This document shows positions 44,211 to 52,911 of a stretch of 64,000 nt of DNA, piece by piece (position 1 is the first letter of the stretch; each line of letters opens with the position of its first letter). Source of the DNA: Lachnospiraceae bacterium (lineage in GTDB: Bacteria; Bacillota; Clostridia; Lachnospirales; Lachnospiraceae); assembly GCA_022510745.1 (NCBI GenBank), contig JAFLSY010000001.1, forward strand, positions 359,042-423,041, written 5' to 3'. The position numbers were made by a program, and so were the translations under genes. The notes beneath the pieces are model-generated. The model was not told the DNA's origin. It did not search any database and saw only the letters and a program-made list of their open reading frames with translations.

Positions 44211-44561
44211 ATGAAAACGGAAAAAAACAGGATATGGAATTATAATGCCGAAATCGACGGTGAGAGCGGCGGTGAAGGTGTCGTACGCAAAATACTGGCT
44301 TATACGGATGAACTGATGGTTGTGGAAAACCACTTTGGGAAGGGTGCGGTCGGCGCCTTGCACCATCATCCGCATACACAGATTACCTATGTGGTGAGCG
44401 GACAGTTTGAATTCACGATCGGCAATGAAAAGAAGATTGTCAATCCAGGGGACAGTATGTTAAAAAAGGATGGAATTGAGCATGGATGTGTATGCTTAAA
44501 GGAGGGCGTGCTTTTAGATATCTTTTCGCCGATGCGAGAGGATTTTATAGAAAAAGAGTAA
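44211..44561 (+). CDS. KdgF-like cupin
   Basis: The 116-residue protein is a single cupin with the metal ligands HHHPHTQ (about 53-59), Glu in FEFTIG and a His in GIEHGC. KdgF enzymes open 4,5-unsaturated uronates released by pectin lyases, which fits the lyase gene just upstream. GAGGGGG lies 7 nt before the ATG at 44211, so this start is preferred to the ATG at 44181. The cupin family is broad, so the KdgF role is probable rather than certain. Confidence 0.75.
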   Translation: MKTEKNRIWNYNAEIDGESGGEGVVRKILAYTDELMVVENHFGKGAVGALHHHPHTQITYVVSGQFEFTIGNEKKIVNPGDSMLKKDGIEHGCVCLKEGVLLDIFSPMREDFIEKE

Positions 44562-44627
44562 TATTTAACAGGATACCGGATCGGTGTTCGCCCGGAGGTG
44601 TTGTAGTAAAGCTGATAAGGAGGAATT

Positions 44628-45812
44628 ATGGATTATTTTGAACGTGCGCATGCTCTGTGCGAAGAATTGATGGAAAACCGACGCTATTTTCATGCGAATG
44701 CGGAGGTGGGGCTGCATATGCCAAAAGCCAAAGCTTATGTGATGAGTAAGCTGAAAGAATATGGTTTAGAACCGCAGGAGTGCGGTGAGGGCGTCACCGC
44801 TACGCTGGGAAACGGCGGTAAGGTGATTCTCCTTCGGGCTGACATGGACGCTCTGCCAATGCCGGAGGAGAGCGGTCTTTCTTTTGCCTGCCCTACCGGA
44901 GAACAGGCACATACCTGTGGGCATGATTTCCATGCGGCAATGCTGCTTACGGCTGCAAAGCTGCTCAAAGAAGATGAAGCTGATTTAAAGGGTACGGTAA
45001 AATTCATGTTTCAGCCTGCGGAGGAGACTTTTGAGGGCAGCCGAAATATGATAGAGCACGGTATTTTGGAGAATCCGAAACCGGACGTTGCCTTGGCTTA
45101 TCATGTAAGTCCCGGGAAGCTCCCCATCGGCACTTATCTGTATAATGATTCCGGCACCATGATGTTCTCTGTCGATACTTTTGAAATCCATATTCAGGGA
45201 AAGGGCAGCCATGGCGCTTATCCCCATTTATCGATCGATCCCATCAATATCGGAACGCATATTTATCTTGCCCTGCAGGAGTTGATTGCCAGGGAGAGCG
45301 ACCCCAGTGATGCCTGCCTTCTTACAGTGGGGCAGTTTACTGCGGGCTCCGCGGCAAATATCATTCCGGATACCGCCGTGCTCAAGGGAACGATGCGCAC
45401 CAATAAAAAAGAGGCCCGTGAAAAGCTGGTGCGCCGCTTAAAAGAGGTCTCAGAGGCCACCGCTGCCGTTTACGGCGGCTCTGCCGAGGTGAGATTCATA
45501 TGCAGCGTTCCCACGTTAGTGTGCGATGGTTCACTGACCAAAGAGATTGTTGGCTATATGACGGAGCTTCCGATTCCCAATGCGGTGGGTTATCCGGGAA
45601 TTGCCGCCAGCGCTTCTGAAGATTTTGCCGTGATCGCTGAACGTATCCCCAGTACATTTATGTATTTGTCTGCCGGCTATCCGGACGAGAGGGGTGACTA
45701 TCCTGCGCACAATCCCAAAGTGCAGTTTAACGAGGAGGTTCTGCCAATCGGCGCTGCCTGTCTGGCTCATAGCGCTGTCCGCTGGCTGGAAGAGCATAGT
45801 AGATTGATTTAA
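44628..45812 (+). CDS. M20 family amidohydrolase
   Basis: The 394-residue protein matches the M20D metallopeptidases (HipO, IAA-amino acid hydrolase type): RADMDALPM, HTCGHDFHAAMLL, PAEETFEGSRNMIE and the dimerisation-domain loop GKGSHGAYPH. The zinc ligands His and Asp are in place. It would remove an acyl or amino acid group from an amide. GGAGG lies 6 nt before the ATG. It lies in the lyase cluster but does not itself point to sugars. Confidence 0.9.
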   Translation: MDYFERAHALCEELMENRRYFHANAEVGLHMPKAKAYVMSKLKEYGLEPQECGEGVTATLGNGGKVILLRADMDALPMPEESGLSFACPTGEQAHTCGHDFHAAMLLTAAKLLKEDEADLKGTVKFMFQPAEETFEGSRNMIEHGILENPKPDVALAYHVSPGKLPIGTYLYNDSGTMMFSVDTFEIHIQGKGSHGAYPHLSIDPINIGTHIYLALQELIARESDPSDACLLTVGQFTAGSAANIIPDTAVLKGTMRTNKKEAREKLVRRLKEVSEATAAVYGGSAEVRFICSVPTLVCDGSLTKEIVGYMTELPIPNAVGYPGIAASASEDFAVIAERIPSTFMYLSAGYPDERGDYPAHNPKVQFNEEVLPIGAACLAHSAVRWLEEHSRLI

Positions 45813-45824
45813 GGAGGACTCAAA

Positions 45825-46835
45825 ATGAAAGCATTGATCATCGGAGGAACAGGAACTATCAGCAGCGCAGTGGTGCGCAGGTTACTTGAAAAGAAATGGG
45901 AGGTCTATGTCCTCAACAGGGGCACTAATCCACTGCCGGAAGGCGTGATATCCATTATTGCCGATATGAATGACGAGCAGTTTGTTGCCGAAAGGATCAA
46001 GGATATGACCTTTGATGTTGTATGCGAGTTTATCGGTTATGTTCCTGCGCAGGTGGAGAGGGATTACAGGCTGTTTGCCGGCAAAACAAACCAATATATC
46101 TACATCAGCTCCGCTTCGGCATACCATAAGCCTGCCCGCAATTATATCATCACGGAAGGAACGAGTCTTGCCAATCCTTACTGGCAGTATTCAAGAGATA
46201 AGATTGCCTGTGAGGAATTTCTCATGAAGATGTATCGTGAGAACGGCTTCCCTGTGACAATCGTGCGTCCCAGCCACACGTATAATGAGAAGAATATCCC
46301 CTTAGGCGTGCATGGCAAAAACGGTTTTTGGCAGGTGGTCAAACGGATACAGGCGGAGAAACCTGTTATCATTCAGGGCGACGGGACTTCTCTGTGGACG
46401 CTGACATTCAATACAGATTTTGCGGTTGGTTTTGTAGGGCTTATGGCAAATCCCCATGCCATCGGCGAGGCATTTCACATCACCTCGGATGAATCCTTAA
46501 GCTGGAATCAGATATATGAAACGATTGCACAGGCGCTGGGTGTTAAGCTGCACCCGTATCATGTTGCTTCGGAATTTTTAAGCAGTGTTGGTCCTGACTA
46601 TGATTATGAGGGCAGTCTGACAGGCGATAAGTCGGTATCCGTCGTATTCGATAACAGCAAGTTAAAAAGAGCGGTTCCCGAATATAGGCCTGTGATCGGT
46701 TTTGCGGAGGGTGTGAGGATTGCACTGGATTATGTTCTTTCCCATCCCGAATGCCAGAAAGATGACCCTGAATTTGACCGGTGGTGTGATAAGGTCATTG
46801 ACACGCTTGAAAGGGCAAAAGCAGAATTTAAATAG
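45825..46835 (+). CDS. NAD-dependent epimerase/dehydratase (extended SDR)
   Basis: The 336-residue protein begins with the Rossmann motif GGTGTISSAVVRRL and has an active site SSASAY...YWQYSRDK (Tyr-x3-Lys) and a substrate loop VRPSHTYN. It is likely to act on a nucleotide sugar or uronate-derived compound. GGAGG lies 7 nt before the ATG, 12 nt after the M20 gene. The two are probably co-transcribed. Confidence 0.88.
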   Translation: MKALIIGGTGTISSAVVRRLLEKKWEVYVLNRGTNPLPEGVISIIADMNDEQFVAERIKDMTFDVVCEFIGYVPAQVERDYRLFAGKTNQYIYISSASAYHKPARNYIITEGTSLANPYWQYSRDKIACEEFLMKMYRENGFPVTIVRPSHTYNEKNIPLGVHGKNGFWQVVKRIQAEKPVIIQGDGTSLWTLTFNTDFAVGFVGLMANPHAIGEAFHITSDESLSWNQIYETIAQALGVKLHPYHVASEFLSSVGPDYDYEGSLTGDKSVSVVFDNSKLKRAVPEYRPVIGFAEGVRIALDYVLSHPECQKDDPEFDRWCDKVIDTLERAKAEFK

Positions 46836-46848
46836 CAAGCTTTGCCAG

Positions 46849-47694
46849 TTAAGTACTTAAATTTCTCTGCTGTCTGCGATACTGCTGTGGAGAGACTCCG
46901 GTTTTTTGTCGAAAAGAGGCAGAGAGGTTTCCAGGATACTGATAACCGGTCTCAATGGCGATTTCAGTAATGGATTTGTCCGTATTAAGGAGCAGCCGCG
47001 AAACATTCTTTATCCGAATATGGCTTAAATATTCGGAGTAGGATTTCCCCAGCTGGTTTTTAAAAAGTCTTGAAAAATATGCCACAGAGTAGTTGGATAT
47101 TCCGGCTACTTTTTCTATTGTAAGGGCCTCTGCATAATGTGTTTCCATATAATAGACCGCATCCATAATAGGCGGAGTGAGCGGTGTTTCGGAAGAATTC
47201 ATATTTTCTTCCGGAAGACGGTATTCAAGAATTGCTAATAATAATTCACATAAAATGCATTGAATCTTAAAAGTTCCATATGGGGATTTGCGATTGTATT
47301 CTTCCAACAAATGGGTAAAATAGCTGCCTATAGTCGCCTGAATATGAGCCGGAAAGCTATTGGTGGTCCTTGCGTATATCTGGTCCAGAATCTGCTCGCC
47401 GAACTGATCGGTAAGCGGCTTTACAAATAAAGGCGAGAACTTTACAAGGATGTTTTCATAGACTTCGTTGGAAGCCGGAACCGTTCGATGATAGATGTAG
47501 GGAGCAAGTGTACTGACATTCCCCGCATGCTGCACAAAGATAGAATTCGGCGTGATGATGGTCCGGTCTCCGCTGATATGATATCCGATGGAATAATGGT
47601 CGGAGGCAATCTCAAGAGAAGGCATCTCATAGTCGGCCGGAAGTACCCGGTGTGTAATATGAAACAATTGTCCGTTGGGAAGCGGCAGGGCCAT
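46849..47694 (-). CDS. AraC-family transcription regulator
   Basis: The 281-residue protein has an N-terminal cupin-like sensor (about 1-150) and two helix-turn-helix motifs at the C-terminus (about 180-275: IEKVAGISNYSVAYFSRLFKNQLGKSYSEYL and SITEIAIETGYQYPGNLSASFRQKTGVSPQQYR). It is convergent with the lyase/M20/SDR genes and may sense a uronate or oligosaccharide. GGAGG lies about 8 nt before the ATG at 47694. The divergent gap to the MATE gene may hold shared operators. Confidence 0.92.
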   Translation of the reverse strand: MALPLPNGQLFHITHRVLPADYEMPSLEIASDHYSIGYHISGDRTIITPNSIFVQHAGNVSTLAPYIYHRTVPASNEVYENILVKFSPLFVKPLTDQFGEQILDQIYARTTNSFPAHIQATIGSYFTHLLEEYNRKSPYGTFKIQCILCELLLAILEYRLPEENMNSSETPLTPPIMDAVYYMETHYAEALTIEKVAGISNYSVAYFSRLFKNQLGKSYSEYLSHIRIKNVSRLLLNTDKSITEIAIETGYQYPGNLSASFRQKTGVSPQQYRRQQRNLST

Positions 47695-47858
47695 TGTAAT
47701 CCTCCATTCCTGTTTGATTGATAGCAGACATATGTCATGTAATCATAAATTTTGCGCATAAAACAGTAAGTAATGATAAGAAAAGTATGATTATGTTATG
47801 TATTATATATCATATAAAGCTTAAAATGCAAACATATGACTATGGGAGTAGCTGATCA

Positions 47859-49214
47859 ATGGAACAGAAGAAAAAAATAGATATGACCACAGGACCCATC
47901 ATGAAGAATGTATTTCTCTTTGCAGTTCCGATTGTACTGGGAAATATATTGCAATATCTATATACGACGGTGGATACGCTGATCGTCGGAAACTACTGTG
48001 GAAAGACCTCGTTGGCGGCAGTGGGTACAAGTGCCCAGCCGGTGGAAGTGCTTTTGTGTATTTTTCTGGGAATTGGCACGGGTGTGTCCATATTGGTCTC
48101 TCAATATGCTGGGGCAGAAGATATGGAAAAAATGCGGCGAGCAGTGGATACCGCCACATTCTTTGTATTTGTGTGCGGCATCCCCCTTTGTGTGATCGGA
48201 TATTTTGCGGCCCCGTTGATTCTAAAAGGTATGGGGGTGCCTGCGGATACATGGGACGCTGCTGTATCGTATACGCGGATTGTCTTTTTTGGAGCCTTGG
48301 GAAATATCGGATACAATATGAATGCGGGAATTCTGCGGGGGATGGGAGACAGTAAGGCGTCCTTGTGGTTTTTGGTGGTATCTTGTATCACAAATATTGT
48401 GCTGGATTATCTGTTTGTTGCCAAATTGGGAATGGATGTAGGAGGCGCGGCGCTTTCCACAACCCTTGCAATGTATTTGTCCTGGGTCATTAGTATCGTG
48501 TATATCAGAAAGAAATTCCCGGAACTGGAATTATCCTATTTACCCAAAGGAGTTGATCTGAAAGAATTAAAGCAGATTGTGTTGATTGGTCTTCCCATTG
48601 GACTGAACAATTCCCTGTACTCGCTGGGACATGTAGCAATACAGACTCTGGTAAATGCGCAGGGCTCCTCCTTTATGGCGGCCAATTCGGTTGCGGGCAG
48701 GGTGACGGGACTGACCAATGTGGCAATTACCGCATTGTCTTCTGCAGCGACAACCTTTTCCGGACAAAATTTCGGAGCGAAGAATTTTGACAGACTTCGA
48801 AAAGGTTATATTAGAATTCCGGTGGTCTCCGGCATGATTACATTGGCTGCAGGATTGTGCATGATCTCTTTTCGTATGCCGATCTTACGGATATTCACGC
48901 CGGAGGAAGAGGTGCTCATGTACGCCGGCAGATATGTTGTGGTGATGCTCTTATCACAGTGGTTTTATGCCATATTTAATGGTATCATCTGTATAGTAAA
49001 CGGTGTGGGATTGATTCGCTACTCAACGGTCGTGAATATACTGATGCTCTGGGCGGTACGTATTCCAAGCGCTTATTTGATTGACCGCTATTTTGACGGA
49101 ACTTATCTTATGCTGTGTTTCCCGATCAGTTTTAGCTTTGGTATGGTCATGATGATCGGATATTATGTATTCTCTAAGAAATGGAAGGAAATCATAAATA
49201 CCGGCAAAGCATAG
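47859..49214 (+). CDS. MATE family efflux protein
   Basis: The 451-residue protein has twelve predicted membrane segments in two six-helix halves and the motifs GNILQYLYTTVDTLIVGNYCG and GILRGMGDSKASLWFL of the MATE family. It exports drugs or other cations by coupling to Na+ or H+. GGGAG lies about 9 nt before the ATG. It diverges from the AraC regulator, which may control it, though the AraC also borders the sugar cluster. Confidence 0.92.
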   Translation: MEQKKKIDMTTGPIMKNVFLFAVPIVLGNILQYLYTTVDTLIVGNYCGKTSLAAVGTSAQPVEVLLCIFLGIGTGVSILVSQYAGAEDMEKMRRAVDTATFFVFVCGIPLCVIGYFAAPLILKGMGVPADTWDAAVSYTRIVFFGALGNIGYNMNAGILRGMGDSKASLWFLVVSCITNIVLDYLFVAKLGMDVGGAALSTTLAMYLSWVISIVYIRKKFPELELSYLPKGVDLKELKQIVLIGLPIGLNNSLYSLGHVAIQTLVNAQGSSFMAANSVAGRVTGLTNVAITALSSAATTFSGQNFGAKNFDRLRKGYIRIPVVSGMITLAAGLCMISFRMPILRIFTPEEEVLMYAGRYVVVMLLSQWFYAIFNGIICIVNGVGLIRYSTVVNILMLWAVRIPSAYLIDRYFDGTYLMLCFPISFSFGMVMMIGYYVFSKKWKEIINTGKA

Positions 49215-49233
49215 AAGCAGAAAGGAGATAATG

Positions 49234-50046
49234 ATGGAACATATTGAAGAGTTGGTTAAAAACAGAAGAAGTGTCAGGACATTTGACGGCAGAGAGGTAA
49301 ACAGGGAGGATATAGAAAAGCTGTCTTCATTTATGGAAAAGATAGAAAATCCATATCAGATACCGGTGAAGTTTAAGATGTTAGACGCAAAAGAGCAGAA
49401 ATTGTCATGTCCTGTGGTCAGCGGAACAAACATCTATGTGGGTGCCAAGGTTCGGCGCAAGCCGCATATAGAAGAGGCATTTGGATATTCCTTTGAAATG
49501 CTTGTTCTTTATGCATGGTCGCTTGGAATCGGTACGGTTTGGATTGGCGGAACGATGGACCGTGCGGCTTTTGAACGTGCTATGGAACTGAAGGAAGATG
49601 AGATCATGCCCTGTGTAAGCCCTCTGGGTTATCCGGCAAAGAAAATGGCTTTAAAAGAGAATATGATGCGGAAAGCCGTCAAGGCAGACAGCAGGTTATC
49701 TTTTGAGACCTTGTTTTTTGACGGCAGCTTTGATGTGCCGCTGTCAAAGGAAAAGGCAGGTAAACTGGCAGGTCCCTTGGAGATGGTCCGGTGGGCGCCT
49801 TCAGCAGTAAATAAACAGCCCTGGCGTGTCGTGGTCGATAAAAATGCCATACACTTTTATTTAAAGAAGAATAAAGGTTTCGCAAGTGAAGCGGCAGGTA
49901 ATCTGCAGAAGGTGGATTTAGGCATAGCGCTCTGTCATTTCGCTCTGGCTGCCAAGGAAAGCGGGCTGGATAGCAGCTTTGGTATTGAAGACCCGGGGAT
50001 TGCAGCAGGGGCCGATACGGAATACATTGCGACATATCAAATATAG
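49234..50046 (+). CDS. Nitroreductase family protein (TM1586-like)
   Basis: The 270-residue protein matches the putative TM nitroreductase family: VKNRRSVRTFDGR at the N-terminus, AWSLGIGTVWIGGT in the middle and RWAPSAVNKQPWRV near 186-199. It binds FMN and reduces nitro or quinone compounds with NAD(P)H; the substrate is unknown. AAGGAG lies 6 nt before the ATG at 49234; the ATG one codon earlier is too close. It follows the MATE gene after 16 nt, so a detoxification pair is plausible. Confidence 0.85.
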   Translation: MEHIEELVKNRRSVRTFDGREVNREDIEKLSSFMEKIENPYQIPVKFKMLDAKEQKLSCPVVSGTNIYVGAKVRRKPHIEEAFGYSFEMLVLYAWSLGIGTVWIGGTMDRAAFERAMELKEDEIMPCVSPLGYPAKKMALKENMMRKAVKADSRLSFETLFFDGSFDVPLSKEKAGKLAGPLEMVRWAPSAVNKQPWRVVVDKNAIHFYLKKNKGFASEAAGNLQKVDLGIALCHFALAAKESGLDSSFGIEDPGIAAGADTEYIATYQI

Positions 50047-50071
50047 GAAGAAAACTTTTTTTAATTTCTAA

Positions 50072-50100
50072 TTGAAGTATTAAATCGTCTTTGTTACAAT
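50072..50100 (+). promoter_or_regulatory. Sigma-A type promoter of the pfp gene
   Basis: TTGAAG and TACAAT lie 17 nt apart, 41 nt before the ATG at 50142, which has GGAGG 8 nt upstream. Confidence 0.7.
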
Positions 50101-50141
50101 AGGAGAAGTGAATATTAATTGTTTTAAGGAGGTACTATAGA

Positions 50142-51383
50142 ATGTCTCAAAAACGTAACATTATAGTTGGACAGTCAGGCGGCCCTACAGCTGTGATCAA
50201 CTCCAGTGTGGCCGGTGTCTACACAGCAGCTAAGGAGCTTGGTTTTAACAAGATTTACGGAATGCTGCACGGTATTCAGGGTCTGCTGGACGAGCAGTAT
50301 GTAGATCTTTCCACACAGTTAAAGTCGGATCTGGACGTGGAGCTTTTGAAGAGAACTCCTTCCGCATTTTTGGGCTCCTGCCGCTTTAAGTTGCCTGAGA
50401 TCAATGCAAATCCGGAGATGTATGAGAAGATCTTTAAAATTCTGGAAAAGCTTGAAATCGATGTATTATGCTATATCGGCGGAAACGATTCCATGGATAC
50501 GATCAAGCAGTTATCTGATTATGCTGCTCTTAAGGGGCACCCTCAGAAATTCATGGGCGTACCCAAGACCATTGACAACGATCTGGCTATTACCGATCAT
50601 ACTCCCGGTTTCGGAAGCGCTGCCAAGTACATAGCTACCGCTACCAAGGAAGTGATCCGTGACGCGCTGGGATTAAGCTACAACAAAGAGAATATTACCG
50701 TTATGGAGATCATGGGACGTAATGCAGGATGGCTTACCGGCGCTGTTGCACTGGCAAAGACCGAGGAGTGCTGCGGTCCCGACCTGATCTATCTGCCGGA
50801 GCTGCCCTTCGATATGGATAAGTTCGTGGAGAAGGTACAGGCTCTGGTCAAGAAACAGAAGAATGTGGTTGTTGCCGTTTCCGAGGGTATTAAGCTGGCT
50901 GACGGCCGCTATGTGTGCGAGCTCTCCGGCGGCGCTGATTATGTGGATGCATTCGGTCACAAGCAGCTGCAGGGTACCGCGGCTTATCTGGCAGGCTTCC
51001 TGGGCGCTAAGATTGGCTGCAAGACTCGTGGTATCGAGTTCTCCACATTGCAGAGATGTGCTTCCCATATTTCTTCCCGTACCGATATCGATGAGGCATT
51101 CATGGTAGGAAGTGCTGCAGTGAAGGCTGCCGTAGAGGGCAATACCGGAAAGATGATCACAATCGAGAGAGTTTCCAATGATCCTTACAGAAGCCAGACA
51201 GGCATCTATGACATCCATGATATCGCTAACAACGAGAGGATCGTACCCAGAGAGTGGATCAATGAGGAAGGCGATTATGTGACAGAAGAATTCATCAATT
51301 ATGCGAAACCTCTGATTCAGGGCGAGCTGCAGCCGTTCATGGTAAACGGACTTCCTCAGCACCTGGTAGTAAAAAAAGACTGA
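50142..51383 (+). CDS. pfp: Pyrophosphate-type 6-phosphofructokinase
   Basis: The 413-residue protein has the PfkA fold motifs GQSGGPTAVINSS, IGGNDSMDT and PKTIDNDL. The Asp in GGND and the Lys in PKTIDND are the substitutions that specify pyrophosphate rather than ATP as phosphoryl donor, in agreement with its length. It catalyses the reversible step between fructose 6-phosphate and fructose 1,6-bisphosphate in glycolysis. Its codon use is strongly biased to C- and G-ending codons in places, as for highly expressed genes. A long hairpin terminator follows. Confidence 0.95.
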   Translation: MSQKRNIIVGQSGGPTAVINSSVAGVYTAAKELGFNKIYGMLHGIQGLLDEQYVDLSTQLKSDLDVELLKRTPSAFLGSCRFKLPEINANPEMYEKIFKILEKLEIDVLCYIGGNDSMDTIKQLSDYAALKGHPQKFMGVPKTIDNDLAITDHTPGFGSAAKYIATATKEVIRDALGLSYNKENITVMEIMGRNAGWLTGAVALAKTEECCGPDLIYLPELPFDMDKFVEKVQALVKKQKNVVVAVSEGIKLADGRYVCELSGGADYVDAFGHKQLQGTAAYLAGFLGAKIGCKTRGIEFSTLQRCASHISSRTDIDEAFMVGSAAVKAAVEGNTGKMITIERVSNDPYRSQTGIYDIHDIANNERIVPREWINEEGDYVTEEFINYAKPLIQGELQPFMVNGLPQHLVVKKD

Positions 51384-51441
51384 TAATAAAACTTATTTCA
51401 TAAAATATACATAATAGAGGAACTTCTGTATATAGTAATAC

Positions 51442-51491
51442 AGGCACAACGTGCACACAAAACGGTTACTTGGTGCACTGTTGTGCCTTTT
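51442..51491 (+). terminator. Long-stem terminator after pfp
   Basis: AGGCACAAC-GTGCAC pairs with GTGCAC-T-GTTGTGCCT with one bulge, then TTTTCT follows. It separates pfp from the small regulator gene. Confidence 0.75.
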
Positions 51492-51535
51492 CTGATATTG
51501 GTATGATGAAAATATCAAGAAAGGTTGTTATTACT

Positions 51536-51886
51536 ATGGGCAGAAGTAAGAAAGCAGAAAATATAGAGATAGGCGCAAGGCTACGGGAAAGCAGAATCAA
51601 TTTAGGATTGTCGCAGGCTGCAATGGCAGAAATACTGGATGTAACGGATGATCACTATCGGAAGTTGGAAAGCGGTAATACGGGGCTGACGATCGGTAAG
51701 ATACGTCGCTTGTATGAGAAATTACAGATTGAGCCAACCTATCTGCTGACAGGAGGAGTACCGGAAGAATTTAATTTGGATAAATATCTGGCTAATTGTA
51801 CGACGGAACAGAGCAATGAACTCTTTGCCAGAAGTTTAAAATATTTTTGGAATATGGTACAGCAGAAGAAAATGGAAGAAGAGTAA
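51536..51886 (+). CDS. XRE-family helix-turn-helix regulator
   Basis: The 116-residue protein has an XRE motif (about 13-60, LRESRINLGLSQAAMAEILDVTDDHYRKLESGNTGLTIGKI). The helical tail of about 50 residues may mediate dimerisation. Earlier start codons overlap the pfp terminator, so the ATG at 51536 with AAAGG about 10 nt upstream is chosen. It stands alone, ending in its own terminator. No target is evident. Confidence 0.8.
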   Translation: MGRSKKAENIEIGARLRESRINLGLSQAAMAEILDVTDDHYRKLESGNTGLTIGKIRRLYEKLQIEPTYLLTGGVPEEFNLDKYLANCTTEQSNELFARSLKYFWNMVQQKKMEEE

Positions 51887-51910
51887 TGCTACAGGATAAA
51901 GGATAAGGAT

Positions 51911-51946
51911 AAACCGCCAAGATGCAGGATGCATGGAGGCGGTTTT
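51911..51946 (+). terminator. Terminator after the XRE gene
   Basis: AAACCGCC and GGCGGTTT (8 bp) close a 19-nt loop and are followed by TTTT. Upstream start codons of the next gene lie within it, which supports the later start at 51969. Confidence 0.75.
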
Positions 51947-51968
51947 TTGCGCAGAAGGGCATGCTACG

Positions 51969-52472
51969 ATGGATGAAGAGACGTTTTTTGAGGAGCTTTA
52001 TCTAAATACCAGAGAGGCGCTTCTTAAATATCTATGCAGCTTAAACGGACCAGCCGGCTGGGTGGAGGATATTTTACAGGATGCCTACTTTGAAGCCTAT
52101 AAGCGACGTGAAATGCTTCTTATGCATCCCAATCCTGCCGGATGGCTGTACAAAACGGCGTGTAACCTCTATCGGAATGCCGGAAGAAGGAGGGATAACT
52201 GCAACATTTCGTTAGATATTGTGCCGGAGACACATATCTTTGCCGAGGAAACACATTATGAATGTGTGGAATGGCGTATTGCAATACAGGGCATACTGCG
52301 GGAAAGGGACGGTCATCTGCTGCGCAGATATTATTTGGAGGGCTATTCTGTACGTGAAATTGCCAAGGAGTTAAATTTGACGGAAGAAAACATACGTGTA
52401 AAGCTTACCCGTATCCGAAAGCAAATGAGGTCTCTGCGTAACCGGTTTGAATTCGGAAAAAATATAAATTAA
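51969..52472 (+). CDS. ECF-type sigma factor without adjacent anti-sigma
   Basis: The 167-residue protein has a sigma region 2 (about 15-75, WVEDILQDAYFEAYKRREM, PAGWLYKTACNLYRN) and a region 4 motif (about 118-150, GYSVREIAKELNLTEENIRVKLTRIRKQMR). It differs clearly from the two sigma factors at 16.8 and 18.3 kb. No anti-sigma gene follows; the next gene is a KTSC-domain protein. The ribosome binding site is weak (GGGC about 10 nt upstream). What controls it is unknown. Confidence 0.85.
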   Translation: MDEETFFEELYLNTREALLKYLCSLNGPAGWVEDILQDAYFEAYKRREMLLMHPNPAGWLYKTACNLYRNAGRRRDNCNISLDIVPETHIFAEETHYECVEWRIAIQGILRERDGHLLRRYYLEGYSVREIAKELNLTEENIRVKLTRIRKQMRSLRNRFEFGKNIN

Positions 52473-52594
52473 AAAATTTGTCGAAATTTGTAACTTATTC
52501 CTGTTCTGAAAACATTAAGTAGTATAGGGGACAATAACAGGCATTGCGGAAATAAATAAAATGCGCCCCGGAAAACAGAAAAAGGAGAGTATAA

Positions 52595-52819
52595 ATGATC
52601 AGAACAAGAACGATGATACCGGGTATTGTAAGTGCAGGTTATGACGCTCTGTGCGCTGTCATGGAATTGGAGTTTTTTCCGGATGGTGAAATATGGCAGT
52701 TTTATGATGTACCGGAGCAGATCTGGTATGAATGGAGAAGTTCTAAAGAGGCAGCAGTCTATTTTCATCTTCATATTTCTGGAAAGTATGCAGCCAGACG
52801 AATTTTGCCGGAAACATAG
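52595..52819 (+). CDS. KTSC-domain small protein
   Basis: The 74-residue protein matches the KTSC domain pattern: GYDALCAVMELEFFPDGEIWQFYDVPEQIWYEW and AVYFHLHISGKYAARRI. KTSC proteins are linked to RNA-binding or lysine-tRNA-like domains in other proteins, and stand-alone members have no settled role. AAGGAGAG lies 6 nt before the ATG. It sits between the sigma gene and the zinc-ribbon gene. Confidence 0.75.
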   Translation: MIRTRTMIPGIVSAGYDALCAVMELEFFPDGEIWQFYDVPEQIWYEWRSSKEAAVYFHLHISGKYAARRILPET

Positions 52820-52911
52820 TGTGGGCCTGCATTGCATAATGTGTCGGTTTTTGTTATAATTATTTTGTAATACGCCGGAATGCGGTATGGTTATATGAAG
52901 GAGAGGGTCAT

